A stretch of DNA of 64,000 bases, taken from contig CAYUQJ010000007.1 in the NCBI GenBank assembly GCA_964446955.1, positions 127,398 to 191,397 of the forward strand. Reading direction: 5' to 3'. Source of the DNA: Leptolinea sp964446955 (GTDB lineage Bacteria > Chloroflexota > Anaerolineae > Anaerolineales > Anaerolineaceae). Shown one piece after another: positions 35,332-44,134 of the stretch. Every line of letters begins with the position of its first letter. Position 1 is the first letter of the stretch. The translations under genes were made by a program, and so were the position numbers. A model generated the notes under the pieces. The model searched no databases. It was not told the origin of the DNA and saw only the letters and a program-made list of their open reading frames with translations.

Positions 35332-37050
35332 TCACAGGTTTCGCAATTCATTCCGGATGAGAATGCCCACCATATGCGCGAATTTTTCCGGTGATTTTAT
35401 ATACACCAGATTGTTCCCATAGATCTTACGTGCGGCGGGAAAATCTTCCTCCAATCCAGTGTATACACATAGAATGGTATACCCATGCTGTCGCCCCTTT
35501 CGCACCTCCAGTGCGGTATCATTCACTCCGGCCTCATCAGAATAACAATTTTTTTCCGGCTTAAGTACACCGGTTGTAAATCCCGAGGGATCGATAGGTT
35601 TCCCATCTGATAGTATGATCAAAATCTTGTGTTCGCAGGGGGATTCGCGCATCATATGCAGGGCGGTACGAATAGCAAGCCCATCACGATTGCATCCACT
35701 GGAGTGATAATTGAAAATTTGATCGTTTTTATTGGTCTCCAGGTAATCGCGGAAGAGGTTGATGACGGTAAAGCTGCTATTCGTGCAGAATGAATAGACC
35801 CTGGTTGGAATTTGGCATCGGGTAAGGCTCTCTGCAATCATATAACCCTGTTCTGCGATCGATTCCTGACGGTTCATTTGAGATCCGGAAGCGTCGAGCA
35901 GAATATCGACAGTGATATTGCCGATCTCATCAATCCGATTGCGAAGAAAGATCTTGCTGTCATTGAGGAATAGATTACGCCATATCCTGCCCGCGATCAG
36001 TTTGCCAGCCTCGGAACGGCTTGTTGATTCAAGGTCGACAAGCAATGTGTTTTTTAAAATATTGGTCAGTTTAATTATGTTATTGGTATTGCGGGTGATA
36101 TTTTCGTTGTAACTGTCTCTATTCTTTTGCCGCTGAGACAGAGCGGCGTTCGCGCGAAAATTTGATTCGGATCGGGCCACGGTTTTACTATCGAATTCTC
36201 CACGGGTAAAGTGCAGGTGGCAATTTTGATGTTTTTCCACACAAAGAACCCGTTCCAGATTCTGCGTCTGAGACTCTGTCAAAATGGAATTGCCATAGAG
36301 ATGGTTGATGTTCTCCCGGCTCTTTCTGTTCGTATATTCAACAAAGTTGCTCCAGAAAGAGCGGTTTTTATCCTTGTTCTTCTTTTCTTTCTTTTCCAGG
36401 GATTCGGTTTTGGATGAACTCGCGCGAACCCTGGTTTTATGAAGTTTTAAGAATGGATTGCCGAATTGTAGTTTCGTTTTGCTTGAGAAAATCGCGCTTA
36501 GTAAATTCCTTCCATAGCGGGGGTTCGAAAGCGCGAAATACGTATCAATGATCTCACATAGTTTGCTGATGATCTGCTCTGTGTTCAGCGATTCATCAAA
36601 TTCCAGCTCGTTGAGGATACGGGAGACCCGCTCCCGTGTGTTTTGTTCATTGCCGAGAATGCGGTGATAATGCGCCAGATTGATTTCGTCTATCAGAAAA
36701 TAATAGCTGGGAGCGATTTGACGGTTGACTACCTTCCTGGAGTAATCATTACGCAAGGATTCCAACACCGGTCTATCTTTTATTCCCTTGCGGAACACGC
36801 AACTCTCCAGACCAATCCACGCCAGGTTTTCATAGAAAGCGTGCTCGGGGTCTTTTTTCAAACTGGCAAAAAATTGTTGAAGGATGGGATAGTCATAATA
36901 CCTGTGAGTGGCACCGACTATATAATTCCAGTAAAGTTCAGCCAGCCCCTGTGTGTTATAGCCATCAAAATCGGGTATGAAGGAATAATCCTCCGAGGCA
37001 TTCCAGATGGTGTTATAAGCCCGTTGTTTCTCTCTGTTGGGGTTTTCCAT
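35332..37050 (-). CDS. VWA domain protein, NorD/CoxE-like
   Basis: 572 residues. N-terminal ~330 residues are alpha-helical and charged; the C-terminal ~240 residues form a von Willebrand A domain with an intact metal site (DILLDASGSQM, DxSxS) and the NorD-like GCNRDGLAIRTALH and ILIILSDGKP. Works with the adjacent MoxR-type ATPase, 6 bases upstream, as a metal-dependent chaperone that activates a target enzyme. The target is not in the window. Confidence 0.83.
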   Translation of the reverse strand: MENPNREKQRAYNTIWNASEDYSFIPDFDGYNTQGLAELYWNYIVGATHRYYDYPILQQFFASLKKDPEHAFYENLAWIGLESCVFRKGIKDRPVLESLRNDYSRKVVNRQIAPSYYFLIDEINLAHYHRILGNEQNTRERVSRILNELEFDESLNTEQIISKLCEIIDTYFALSNPRYGRNLLSAIFSSKTKLQFGNPFLKLHKTRVRASSSKTESLEKKEKKNKDKNRSFWSNFVEYTNRKSRENINHLYGNSILTESQTQNLERVLCVEKHQNCHLHFTRGEFDSKTVARSESNFRANAALSQRQKNRDSYNENITRNTNNIIKLTNILKNTLLVDLESTSRSEAGKLIAGRIWRNLFLNDSKIFLRNRIDEIGNITVDILLDASGSQMNRQESIAEQGYMIAESLTRCQIPTRVYSFCTNSSFTVINLFRDYLETNKNDQIFNYHSSGCNRDGLAIRTALHMMRESPCEHKILIILSDGKPIDPSGFTTGVLKPEKNCYSDEAGVNDTALEVRKGRQHGYTILCVYTGLEEDFPAARKIYGNNLVYIKSPEKFAHMVGILIRNELRNL

Positions 37051-37056
37051 TTTTTA

Positions 37057-37971
37057 TTATTGGTTGAAAATCTTTTCCCTTGTCACCGTTTCAGGAATTC
37101 TCAGCCGGATGACATCTTCAACCAGATCCCGTTCAAAATCATCGAATGACTTATTCGTAATGCCCATTTGAAGCGCTTTTAAGGCGGGAAGCCCTTTATC
37201 CATTAGTTGGATGGAAGACATCAGTCCTCTAAGGTCCACCGATTTGGTGGAGATCTCAGAGCTTTCACTCTTCTTTTGCAGATCCAGGAACAGTCCGATA
37301 AATTGATCCAGATATTCCTCCCGCATATGGGGAAATTCTCTTTTCATCAGTTTCCGTAAATTTTCTGCTGAAATGTTAGGCATTTTTATGACCAGAAAAC
37401 GTGAAGCCAGAGCTTCATTCAACTCCCTGGTTCCCGCGTATCCGTAATTCATGGTCGCGATAAAGCGGGTCATACTGTCCAGCGTGATCTTATCGTAACC
37501 AGGAACGTCGATTATCCGTCTAAAATCCAACGTGGCATGCAAGATGGCTATGGATTCATTCTTTGCCATGTTGATCTCATCCAGTATCCCGAACCCACCA
37601 CTGATGGCGCATTTGTAAATGGGACCATGACGGTGAACAACCTGACCGTTCTCGAATGTGTCGGTGCCGATCAGAGAGGACGAATCGGTATTAATGTGGA
37701 ATGAGATATCCCAACTGGGCCGGCCAAATGCGACTGCCAGATTTTCTGCCAGTACATTTTTCCCGGTAGCTTTCGGGCTTACCAGTAAGAGGTTTTCTCC
37801 GCATAAAAGCGCAGTTATGGCCTGTTCCCAGATATCCTTGCCGTAATAATGGAATCTTGGTTTGGGAATCCGGTATTCCATCTCCGGTTTCACCGGATAC
37901 GACGCACGGATTTGGGCGATTTCCTTGATCAGATAATCATTAATTCCCTCTTCGCGTAAAAAATCCAACAA
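37057..37971 (-). CDS. MoxR-type AAA+ ATPase, NorQ/CbbQ-like
   Basis: 304 residues. AAA+ domain with Walker A-like SPKATGKN, Walker B FGILDEINMAKNE, sensor MNYGYAGTRELNEALASRF. Walker A is unusual: first Gly replaced by Ser and the final Ser/Thr by Asn. Partner of the VWA protein. TTG 37971 is preferred since GGAGGTG lies 5 bases before it; ATG 38001 is the alternative. Such NorQ-NorD/CoxD-CoxE pairs insert metals or remodel enzymes such as NO reductase, Rubisco or CO dehydrogenase. Confidence 0.83.
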   Translation of the reverse strand: MLDFLREEGINDYLIKEIAQIRASYPVKPEMEYRIPKPRFHYYGKDIWEQAITALLCGENLLLVSPKATGKNVLAENLAVAFGRPSWDISFHINTDSSSLIGTDTFENGQVVHRHGPIYKCAISGGFGILDEINMAKNESIAILHATLDFRRIIDVPGYDKITLDSMTRFIATMNYGYAGTRELNEALASRFLVIKMPNISAENLRKLMKREFPHMREEYLDQFIGLFLDLQKKSESSEISTKSVDLRGLMSSIQLMDKGLPALKALQMGITNKSFDDFERDLVEDVIRLRIPETVTREKIFNQ

Positions 37972-38166
37972 ATTTCCACCTCCAATTATTACCGCACCCA
38001 TAGAAAAAGTATTATCTCGTTATGCGCGCACTGTATTGATGATGATACCGTCCTCTACCTTTTATTTCCGACAAAACCCGAAAAGACCAGGATCACTTTG
38101 CCTTTAAAATACATCTGTCAATTAGATACTGTATCACTTACATGTAAAGTGGTCACTGTATCAATG

Positions 38167-38301
38167 TCATAGTTTCTTTATGCATTCGTAAGCATTTTTT
38201 TGAAGATTGACAGATAAAACAAGCCTTTCTTTGTAATCAATTTGTATCTGGTCGATCTGGCATAGTGTTCTCAATCTATCAGGGAGCGCCTTCCACACCA
38301 T
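38167..38301 (-). CDS. small hypothetical protein upstream of the MoxR-like gene
   Basis: 44 codons, starting MVWKALPDRLRTLCQ and ending in NAYECIKKL. An AAGGTAG sequence lies about 11 bases before the ATG. It is on the same strand as the AAA/VWA pair, 195 bases before it, and could be its first gene or a remnant. Not recognised; real coding status uncertain. Confidence 0.3.
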   Translation of the reverse strand: MVWKALPDRLRTLCQIDQIQIDYKERLVLSVNLQKNAYECIKKL

Positions 38302-38316
38302 TAAATAGATTCTACC

Positions 38317-38345
38317 TTGCCTGAAATTAAAAAAAAAGAAATAAT
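38317..38345 (+). promoter_or_regulatory. candidate promoter of the XdhC-like gene
   Basis: TTGCCT (38317-38322), 17-base A-rich spacer, AATAAT (38340-38345), ~57 bases before the ATG. The rest of the 38002-38401 gap is AT-rich and shows only the small minus-strand ORF. Confidence 0.4.
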
Positions 38346-38401
38346 ACATATGTTTTGAAATTTGCAAATCCCGCTCTCCAATTTTCCCGGAAAGGTTATT
38401 G

Positions 38402-39454
38402 ATGAAAAAATTCTATTCGGCCATCGTTGAACTATTGCAGAACAAGGAAGATTTTGTAGTAGCCACATTATTTGATAAAACCGGGTCCGCTCCACGCAGT
38501 GATGGGGCAAAGATGGTGGTTCGCGCGGATGGAACCATTACGGGCACTATCGGCGGAGGGCGTCTGGAAGCGGAAGCCATCGAATTGGGAAAAAAGATGA
38601 TTAGGGAGAAAAGGACGATCATCCAGAAATTTGACCTCACCGGTAAGGACGCGGCTGAATCCGATATGATCTGCGGTGGGAAAGGTGAGATTCTTATCGA
38701 TTTCATTGATTCGAGCGATGAAATGAATTTGGCAATCTACTCCGAGATTGTGAAAGCCATGGAATCGCGCGGAAAAGCATGGTTGGTGACCATTCTTGAC
38801 CAGAGTCTGGCGGATAATGGACGTCAGCAATGTCTGGTAAAGTCGGATAAGACCATGGTCGGCCGCGTAGTCTGTGATGACAAAATTCTTGCCAATCTGA
38901 TCAGTGGCCCTGCCAAGATCACACTGCATACAGAGGTTCGCACTGACCGGCGTTTTCTGGTTGAACCTTTACGGGAAGGTGGAACCGTCTTCATCTTTGG
39001 GGCAGGTCATGTATCGCAAAAAATCGCCCCATTAAGCGAGGGGGTTGGCTTTCGTACGGTAGTGATTGACGACCGGGAAGATTATGCCAACCAGGACAGG
39101 TTCCCCTCAACGGTGGAAATACAGGTGATCGATGATTTTGCAAAATTGCCTGAACTTGGCATTGACGACGAAAGCTATATTGTTATCGTGACCCGTGGGC
39201 ATATGCATGATAAAGATGTTTTGGCGCAGGTATTGCGCAGTGGTGCCGCGTACATTGGCATGATTGGCAGCAGCATCAAGCGGCAATTGACATACAAAGA
39301 CCTTATGGATCATGGTTTCACTAAGGAAGAACTGGCGAGGGTGTATTCCCCCATTGGGATCCCCATTCTGGCTGAGACACCGGAAGAACTGGGGATCAGC
39401 ATTGTTGGTGAGTTGATTAAAGTGCGGGCCGAAAAATTCAAAGCCGGTTCTTGA
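38402..39454 (+). CDS. XdhC/CoxI family protein
   Basis: 350 residues. N-terminal XdhC_CoxI domain (VVATLFDKTGSAPRSDGAKM, GTIGGGRLEAEAI) and C-terminal Rossmann domain (VFIFGAGHVSQKIAPL, VTRGHMHDKDVL, YIGMIGSSIKR). XdhC proteins bind and sulfurate molybdenum cofactor for xanthine dehydrogenase-type enzymes. No molybdoenzyme gene is in the window. Divergent from the MoxR/VWA pair; in CO dehydrogenase clusters homologs of all three (CoxD, CoxE, CoxF) occur together. ATG 38402 has AAAGG upstream. Confidence 0.87.
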   Translation: MKKFYSAIVELLQNKEDFVVATLFDKTGSAPRSDGAKMVVRADGTITGTIGGGRLEAEAIELGKKMIREKRTIIQKFDLTGKDAAESDMICGGKGEILIDFIDSSDEMNLAIYSEIVKAMESRGKAWLVTILDQSLADNGRQQCLVKSDKTMVGRVVCDDKILANLISGPAKITLHTEVRTDRRFLVEPLREGGTVFIFGAGHVSQKIAPLSEGVGFRTVVIDDREDYANQDRFPSTVEIQVIDDFAKLPELGIDDESYIVIVTRGHMHDKDVLAQVLRSGAAYIGMIGSSIKRQLTYKDLMDHGFTKEELARVYSPIGIPILAETPEELGISIVGELIKVRAEKFKAGS

Positions 39455-39618
39455 TCTGTATAAAAGACTTTTGTTAAGTTTTTTCCACATATAGGAATTC
39501 TTCACAAAAACCCGACAGTTTCTTCGCAAGTTCTTCACAAGTCCTCTCTAAAATACAAAATAACCTGATCAAGAAACACTTGTGATGGAATTTATCAATA
39601 GAAATTTGAGAGGAAAAA

Positions 39619-40398
39619 ATGTTCACAAAAATATCAAAAATTACCCTGATGGGTATTCTGGCCATGAGCCTGATGGCATTCTCGCCAGTCTCTGTAGATG
39701 GGATCCCAATGGGATCAATATTGCCCGCGGACGAACCGCAAACATCCACTTTGACGGATGAAGAAGTAAGCGGTTTATTGTTGATGCGGGAAGAGGAAAA
39801 ACTCGCTCATGATGTTTATATGTACCTGTATGATGTTTGGGGTCTGAATGTTTTCAATAATATCGCAGCCAGCGAACAGACCCATACGGAAGCCGTAAAG
39901 ACCTTGTTGGACACGTACGGCATTAAAGATCCGGTTGAGGGAAATACTGCCGGAGAATTCACCAACCCCGAGTTGCAGGCTTTGTATGACCGGTTGACTG
40001 CTCAGGGAAGTGAGTCTCTGGGTGAAGCGTTGAAAGTCGGTGCGGCTGTTGAAGAAATTGATATTCTTGATCTGCGCGAAGCTCTAGGTCAGACGACCAA
40101 CCCGGATATTCAGAGGGTTTTTGATAACCTCGAAAAGGGTTCGGAAAACCATCTTGGTTCTTTCACCAGCACACTAACCGCACAGACCGGTGAGGAATAT
40201 CAACCGCAGCACCTTACACAGGACGATTACCAGACCATTATCAACAACCGTTCATCCGGAAACCCCGGTAATGGGCAGGGTAATGGAAATGGAACAGGCA
40301 TGGGAAGCGGGAATGGCAACGGCACTGGAGCAGGTTCCGGATCTATGAGAACGGATGGTAAGGGAAATTCCAGTGGAAGCAGGCGGGGACAAGGGTAA
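39619..40398 (+). CDS. Exported DUF2202 ferritin-like protein with Gly/Asn-rich tail
   Basis: 259 residues. Signal peptide (~1-28), then a DUF2202 domain (~45-205): LLLMREEEKLAHDVYMYLYDVWG, split here as REEEKLAHDVY and ASEQTHTEAVK, with Glu/His pairs that suggest a ferritin-like metal site. The last ~48 residues are a low-complexity tail of NGNGTG and GSGNGNG repeats ending in Arg. AGAGGA precedes the ATG. Function of the family is not known. Confidence 0.82.
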   Translation: MFTKISKITLMGILAMSLMAFSPVSVDGIPMGSILPADEPQTSTLTDEEVSGLLLMREEEKLAHDVYMYLYDVWGLNVFNNIAASEQTHTEAVKTLLDTYGIKDPVEGNTAGEFTNPELQALYDRLTAQGSESLGEALKVGAAVEEIDILDLREALGQTTNPDIQRVFDNLEKGSENHLGSFTSTLTAQTGEEYQPQHLTQDDYQTIINNRSSGNPGNGQGNGNGTGMGSGNGNGTGAGSGSMRTDGKGNSSGSRRGQG

Positions 40399-40419
40399 CG
40401 ACAAAAACAAAAAAATCTG

Positions 40420-40450
40420 GCCGTCTCAACTATTGTTGGGACGGCTTTTT
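40420..40450. terminator. bidirectional terminator
   Basis: 11-bp stem (40420-40430 / 40435-40445) with one G-T pair and TATT loop, followed by T7 on the plus strand and preceded by A7. Separates DUF2202 from the convergent aminotransferase, whose stop codon is at its edge. Confidence 0.85.
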
Positions 40451-41650
40451 TTATAGTTTTTTAAGGATGACTCCTGACAGGCGTTCCATACCAATACGGA
40501 TTTTTTCTGGAGTCACCCCGCCAAAACTCACGCGCATACAGTTGTCGTGATTATCTTTGTCTTCCACGAAAAATTCTCGCCCGGGTACATACGCTACCTT
40601 TTGTGCCAGCGCGTCAGCCAGCAGGGATGTGGTATTTACCCGATGAGGAAGTTCCACCCAGGTGAACAAACCTCCATCCGGGTAAACAGCCGATATTTCA
40701 TCGGCTGGCAGCATGGAGCGGATACACTCCATCATCACGTCGCGGCGTTCGCGGTGAATATCCCGAATCATTTTTAGATGTGGTCCATACAGACCGCGGT
40801 TGAAAAACTCGGCACAGATAACCTGTGCGAGCATACTGGCGTGCGAATTAGTGGCGGTCTTGACATCATAGGCCTTACGGATGATTTCTTCCTTCGCGTA
40901 GATATAACCAAGTCGACTGCCCGGGGAAAATATCTTAGAAAAGCTATTAACAAAAATCGTATTACCGCTCTGATCAAAGGACTTTATTGGTGGAAGGTTT
41001 TCACCGCTGTATCGCATCTCGCTGTACGGATCATCTTCCAGAATGATAAGGTCATACCGACTGCCGAGTTCCGCCAGCGCTTCACGGCGTTCCAGGCTGG
41101 TGGTGCGACCGCTCGGGTTTTGAAACGTGGGAATCACATAAATCATTTTGGGTGAGTATTTTTTGATTTTGGATTCCACATCTTCCATTACCAACCCGTT
41201 ATCATCGGTCTCACAGGCAATGACGGTGGCCTCAAATAGCTGGAAAATCTGAACAGCCTGTACAAATGTGGGGGCTTCTACCAGAACGACATCACCCGGT
41301 TCCAGATACAACTGGCTTATCAGGTTCATACTTTCAATGCCACCGGATACGATCAGCACCTCTTCCATACCGGCCTTCAAACCTTTGGGTAATAAAAGAT
41401 GTTCGATGACTGCCTGTCGGAGATCTGGAATGCCCATTGGATTTCCGTACTGGAGCGCCTGGATGCCACGTTTTTCGCGGGTCAGAACTTCATTTGCAAT
41501 GTCGTGTATTGTTTCCACCGGTAGAGCTTCACGCGCGGGAGCGCCACCGCCAAAGGATATGGTCTCGGGATCTGTCATTGATTCAAACAACTGCCGAATA
41601 ACACTGGCGGATGCCTGCATATTGGGAATCCTTCGGGCAAATTCAGTCAT
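40451..41650 (-). CDS. PLP-dependent aminotransferase, 2-aminoadipate/aromatic type (fold I)
   Basis: 399 residues. Motifs ISFGGGAPAREALP at the N terminus, QYGNPMGIPDLRQAV, YVIPTFQNPSGRTTS, ILEDDPYSEMRY and the PLP lysine in NSFSKIFSPGSRLGY. This matches LysN/Aro8-like and MocR C-terminal-like transaminases; exact amino acid unknown. ATG 41650 is supported by AAGGAG 7-8 bases upstream; an upstream in-frame ATG has none. Single gene. Confidence 0.87.
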   Translation of the reverse strand: MTEFARRIPNMQASASVIRQLFESMTDPETISFGGGAPAREALPVETIHDIANEVLTREKRGIQALQYGNPMGIPDLRQAVIEHLLLPKGLKAGMEEVLIVSGGIESMNLISQLYLEPGDVVLVEAPTFVQAVQIFQLFEATVIACETDDNGLVMEDVESKIKKYSPKMIYVIPTFQNPSGRTTSLERREALAELGSRYDLIILEDDPYSEMRYSGENLPPIKSFDQSGNTIFVNSFSKIFSPGSRLGYIYAKEEIIRKAYDVKTATNSHASMLAQVICAEFFNRGLYGPHLKMIRDIHRERRDVMMECIRSMLPADEISAVYPDGGLFTWVELPHRVNTTSLLADALAQKVAYVPGREFFVEDKDNHDNCMRVSFGGVTPEKIRIGMERLSGVILKKL

Positions 41651-41866
41651 GGTGATATCTCCTTGCCGTGAATTTTTCAAATTTCATCACATCATATTGT
41701 AATCGGGTCATTACGGGAGATTGATAAACTCTTTCCTAATTCACTCTTTTCTGAGAGTACAAAGGGATTATTGGCAACACACTCACTATTGGGTTGGAAA
41801 AACAAAAAGATCACATCAAATGTTTTCGATTTCGCCAGTTGGTAAGGTATCATAAACCTTATTAAT

Positions 41867-42574
41867 ATGGTACCTGGGAAAATGCATTTCATGAAAAACA
41901 ATAACTCTTCTCCTTTGTTTCACATTGACTGCAATGCTTGTCTGTTTGATTTTGATGGCGTCCTGGTTGATTCGACAGGGAATATTTTGCGGCATTGGAA
42001 GGCCTGGGCGGACCGGCATGGCATAGACATGAACGAAATCAACCGCGCTGTACACGGTATGCGGGCGGTTGAAACCATGCGTATCGTCGCTCCGCATCTG
42101 GATATTGAAAAAGAAGCCAGGCTTTTTATGGAAAGTGCGATGCATGATTTTGAAGGTATTAATGCCTATGAAGGCGCGTGTGATCTGTTGTCGTCACTAC
42201 CAATAGATTCCTGGGCGGTAGTCACTTCTGCGCGAGAGCAAGTGGTAAAAATGCGGATGATCAAGACAGGGCTTCCTGTTCCAAGAGTATTGATTGCAGC
42301 CGATGATGTAAAAGAGGGGAAACCCTCACCGGAACCATATCTGGCCGGAGCAAATCGTATCGGTGTTTCACCGGAAAATTGTGTAGTGGTTGAAGACGCA
42401 CCTGCCGGTATTCTTGCCGGGAAACGGGCGGGGATGCAAGTGGTAGCGGTCAGTACCACTCACACCAAAGAAGAGTTATTGGCGAGCGGAGCAGATTTTG
42501 TGGTAGAACGATTGGCAGATATTTCTGTCAAAGATCCAGAGAATGGGCACCGAGTTCAGTTAAGGTTTCGGTGA
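41867..42574 (+). CDS. HAD family sugar phosphatase-like hydrolase
   Basis: 235 residues. Motif I FDFDGVLVDSTG, motif II WAVVTSAREQ, motif III KPSPEPYL, motif IV VVVEDAPAGILAGKRAGM. Resembles glycerol-3-phosphate, 2-deoxyglucose-6-phosphate and beta-phosphoglucomutase-like phosphatases. Three in-frame ATGs (41867, 41882, 41891) could start it; no SD decides. Substrate unknown. Confidence 0.85.
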   Translation: MVPGKMHFMKNNNSSPLFHIDCNACLFDFDGVLVDSTGNILRHWKAWADRHGIDMNEINRAVHGMRAVETMRIVAPHLDIEKEARLFMESAMHDFEGINAYEGACDLLSSLPIDSWAVVTSAREQVVKMRMIKTGLPVPRVLIAADDVKEGKPSPEPYLAGANRIGVSPENCVVVEDAPAGILAGKRAGMQVVAVSTTHTKEELLASGADFVVERLADISVKDPENGHRVQLRFR

Positions 42575-42621
42575 CGGGGTTGTAATAATGGAAGTACACA
42601 CGAACCGGTAGAATTATCTGC

Positions 42622-43347
42622 ATGATCACGGAATTGTTTGCCCGCGACTACTCAGGTAACCCGTTTGTGCTGTTTGGACGCGACCATCTGATTAGCCTGG
42701 GTGTTGTGCTGGTCATCATTCTGATCGTGTATATCTTCCGGGGCGGCTGGACGGAGCGGGGAAAAACTATCACCAGGTGGATTTTATGCGCACTGATTCT
42801 CCTGTGTGAAGGTTCCTGGCAGTTATGGATGTGGGCAATTGGGAGTTGGACAATCCAGGGGATGCTGCCGCTGTGGTTATGCAGCATCACATCCTGGACC
42901 ATGCCGTTATTGCTGATATTTCGGAACCGGTTGTATTTTGAGTGGGTCTACTTCATGGGAATAATCGGCGCCGCTATGGCCCTGTTGACACCCGACCTGA
43001 TGGATTACGGGTTTCCTCACTTTCGCTATATCGAGTTTTTTGTACTACATGGCACGATCATTATTTCGATCATATTCATGACCGTTGTAGAAAAGTTCCG
43101 GCCAACCTGGAGATCGCTGCCTAAAGCTGTTATGATTACAAATCTGTTGTGGTTTTTTTGCGCATGGGTGAATAACCAGATTGGCAGCAACTACCTGTAC
43201 ACACGCGGAAAACTACCAACACCCAGCCTTTTGGATTATCTTGGCCCACATCCGGTATACCTGGTATGGATGGAGTTGATCGGTATTGCGTTGTGTGTTC
43301 TGCTTTACCTGCCTTTCGTTATTCAAGATCACAAGCACAGCAAATAG
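42622..43347 (+). CDS. YwaF / TIGR02206 family membrane protein
   Basis: 241 residues, seven hydrophobic segments. Matches TIGR02206 by PLWLCSITSW, FRNRLYFEWVYFMGIIGA, HFRYIEFFVLHG and the C-terminal WVNNQIGSNYLYT. TAGAAT (42609-42614) ends 7 bases before the ATG and there is no SD, so it is probably leaderless. Function of the family is unknown. Confidence 0.82.
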   Translation: MITELFARDYSGNPFVLFGRDHLISLGVVLVIILIVYIFRGGWTERGKTITRWILCALILLCEGSWQLWMWAIGSWTIQGMLPLWLCSITSWTMPLLLIFRNRLYFEWVYFMGIIGAAMALLTPDLMDYGFPHFRYIEFFVLHGTIIISIIFMTVVEKFRPTWRSLPKAVMITNLLWFFCAWVNNQIGSNYLYTRGKLPTPSLLDYLGPHPVYLVWMELIGIALCVLLYLPFVIQDHKHSK

Positions 43348-43466
43348 GATCAAAAAACTGTTTTCACAAATATCCACATTTTTTCTTACGGAAAATATAC
43401 TTCTCTCTTAAAAACCACTATAATTAACTCGTCGCAAAACTAAGGGGATCGGACAGGAGACATGCC

Positions 43467-44078
43467 ATGAGGGAGCTGAAAGCACCTGAAGACATCCTAA
43501 TCGATGATCTTACACTTCGCGAAATACTGGATTCGTCCAGTCCGGCCAAACCGGTTGTCTTGAAGGGCGTTGACCTGGCCGGTGTAAACCTGCGTAATGA
43601 AAATCTTGAGGATGCTAATATGTGGGGCGTTAAGATGGTTCACGCAGCCTTGAATAATGCGCGGATGAAAGGCGCTTACTTAATGCGCGCCAACCTTATT
43701 GGATCTGATTTTTCTGATGCGATAATGGTTGATGCGAATCTGATGGATGCCAATCTGATTGGTGCCAATATGGAACGAACCAATCTGATGAATGCCAATC
43801 TGATGGGCGCCGATATGACGGTAGTGAATCTAAGTGGTGCCAATTTGCGTGGTGCCATTCTCAAAGATGCGAATCTCAAAGGAGCCAACCTTACCAATGC
43901 TGACCTTACGGGTGCGGATCTGACTAACACTGACATGAAGGGTGTTGTACTCAGAGGAGCCAAAATGACCAACACCAATACAAATGAAGCGGCCATCGAG
44001 GAATCGCACGACGATGAGACCAAATCGAAAGAGAAACGGATGTCCATCCTCGACCGTTTATTTGGCACCGGTCGATAA
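43467..44078 (+). CDS. Pentapeptide-repeat protein
   Basis: 203 residues. About 25 tandem A(D/N)LXX-type pentapeptides run from ~30 to ~172 (for example ANLMDANLIGANM), giving a right-handed quadrilateral beta helix. N-terminal 25 residues and a charged C terminus (DDETKSKEKR...LDRLFGTGR) flank it. AGGAG lies 7 bases before the ATG; TATAAT at 43419-43424 may be its -10. Some family members protect DNA gyrase, but that role is not shown here. Confidence 0.87.
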   Translation: MRELKAPEDILIDDLTLREILDSSSPAKPVVLKGVDLAGVNLRNENLEDANMWGVKMVHAALNNARMKGAYLMRANLIGSDFSDAIMVDANLMDANLIGANMERTNLMNANLMGADMTVVNLSGANLRGAILKDANLKGANLTNADLTGADLTNTDMKGVVLRGAKMTNTNTNEAAIEESHDDETKSKEKRMSILDRLFGTGR

Positions 44079-44102
44079 CAGCATCACGTGTTAATATTTC
44101 TG

Positions 44103-44132
44103 CAGCCCCGGACAACATAGCCGGGGCTGTTT
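44103..44132. terminator. bidirectional terminator
   Basis: CAGCCCCGG (44103-44111) pairs with 44121-44129, followed by TTTATTTATT. Lies between the pentapeptide-repeat gene and the convergent DUF389 gene. Confidence 0.8.
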
Positions 44133-44134
44133 AT

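Noticed and set aside
43620..44000. Tandem DNA repeats, CRISPR-like appearance
   Set aside because: These encode pentapeptide repeats in frame; no spacers.
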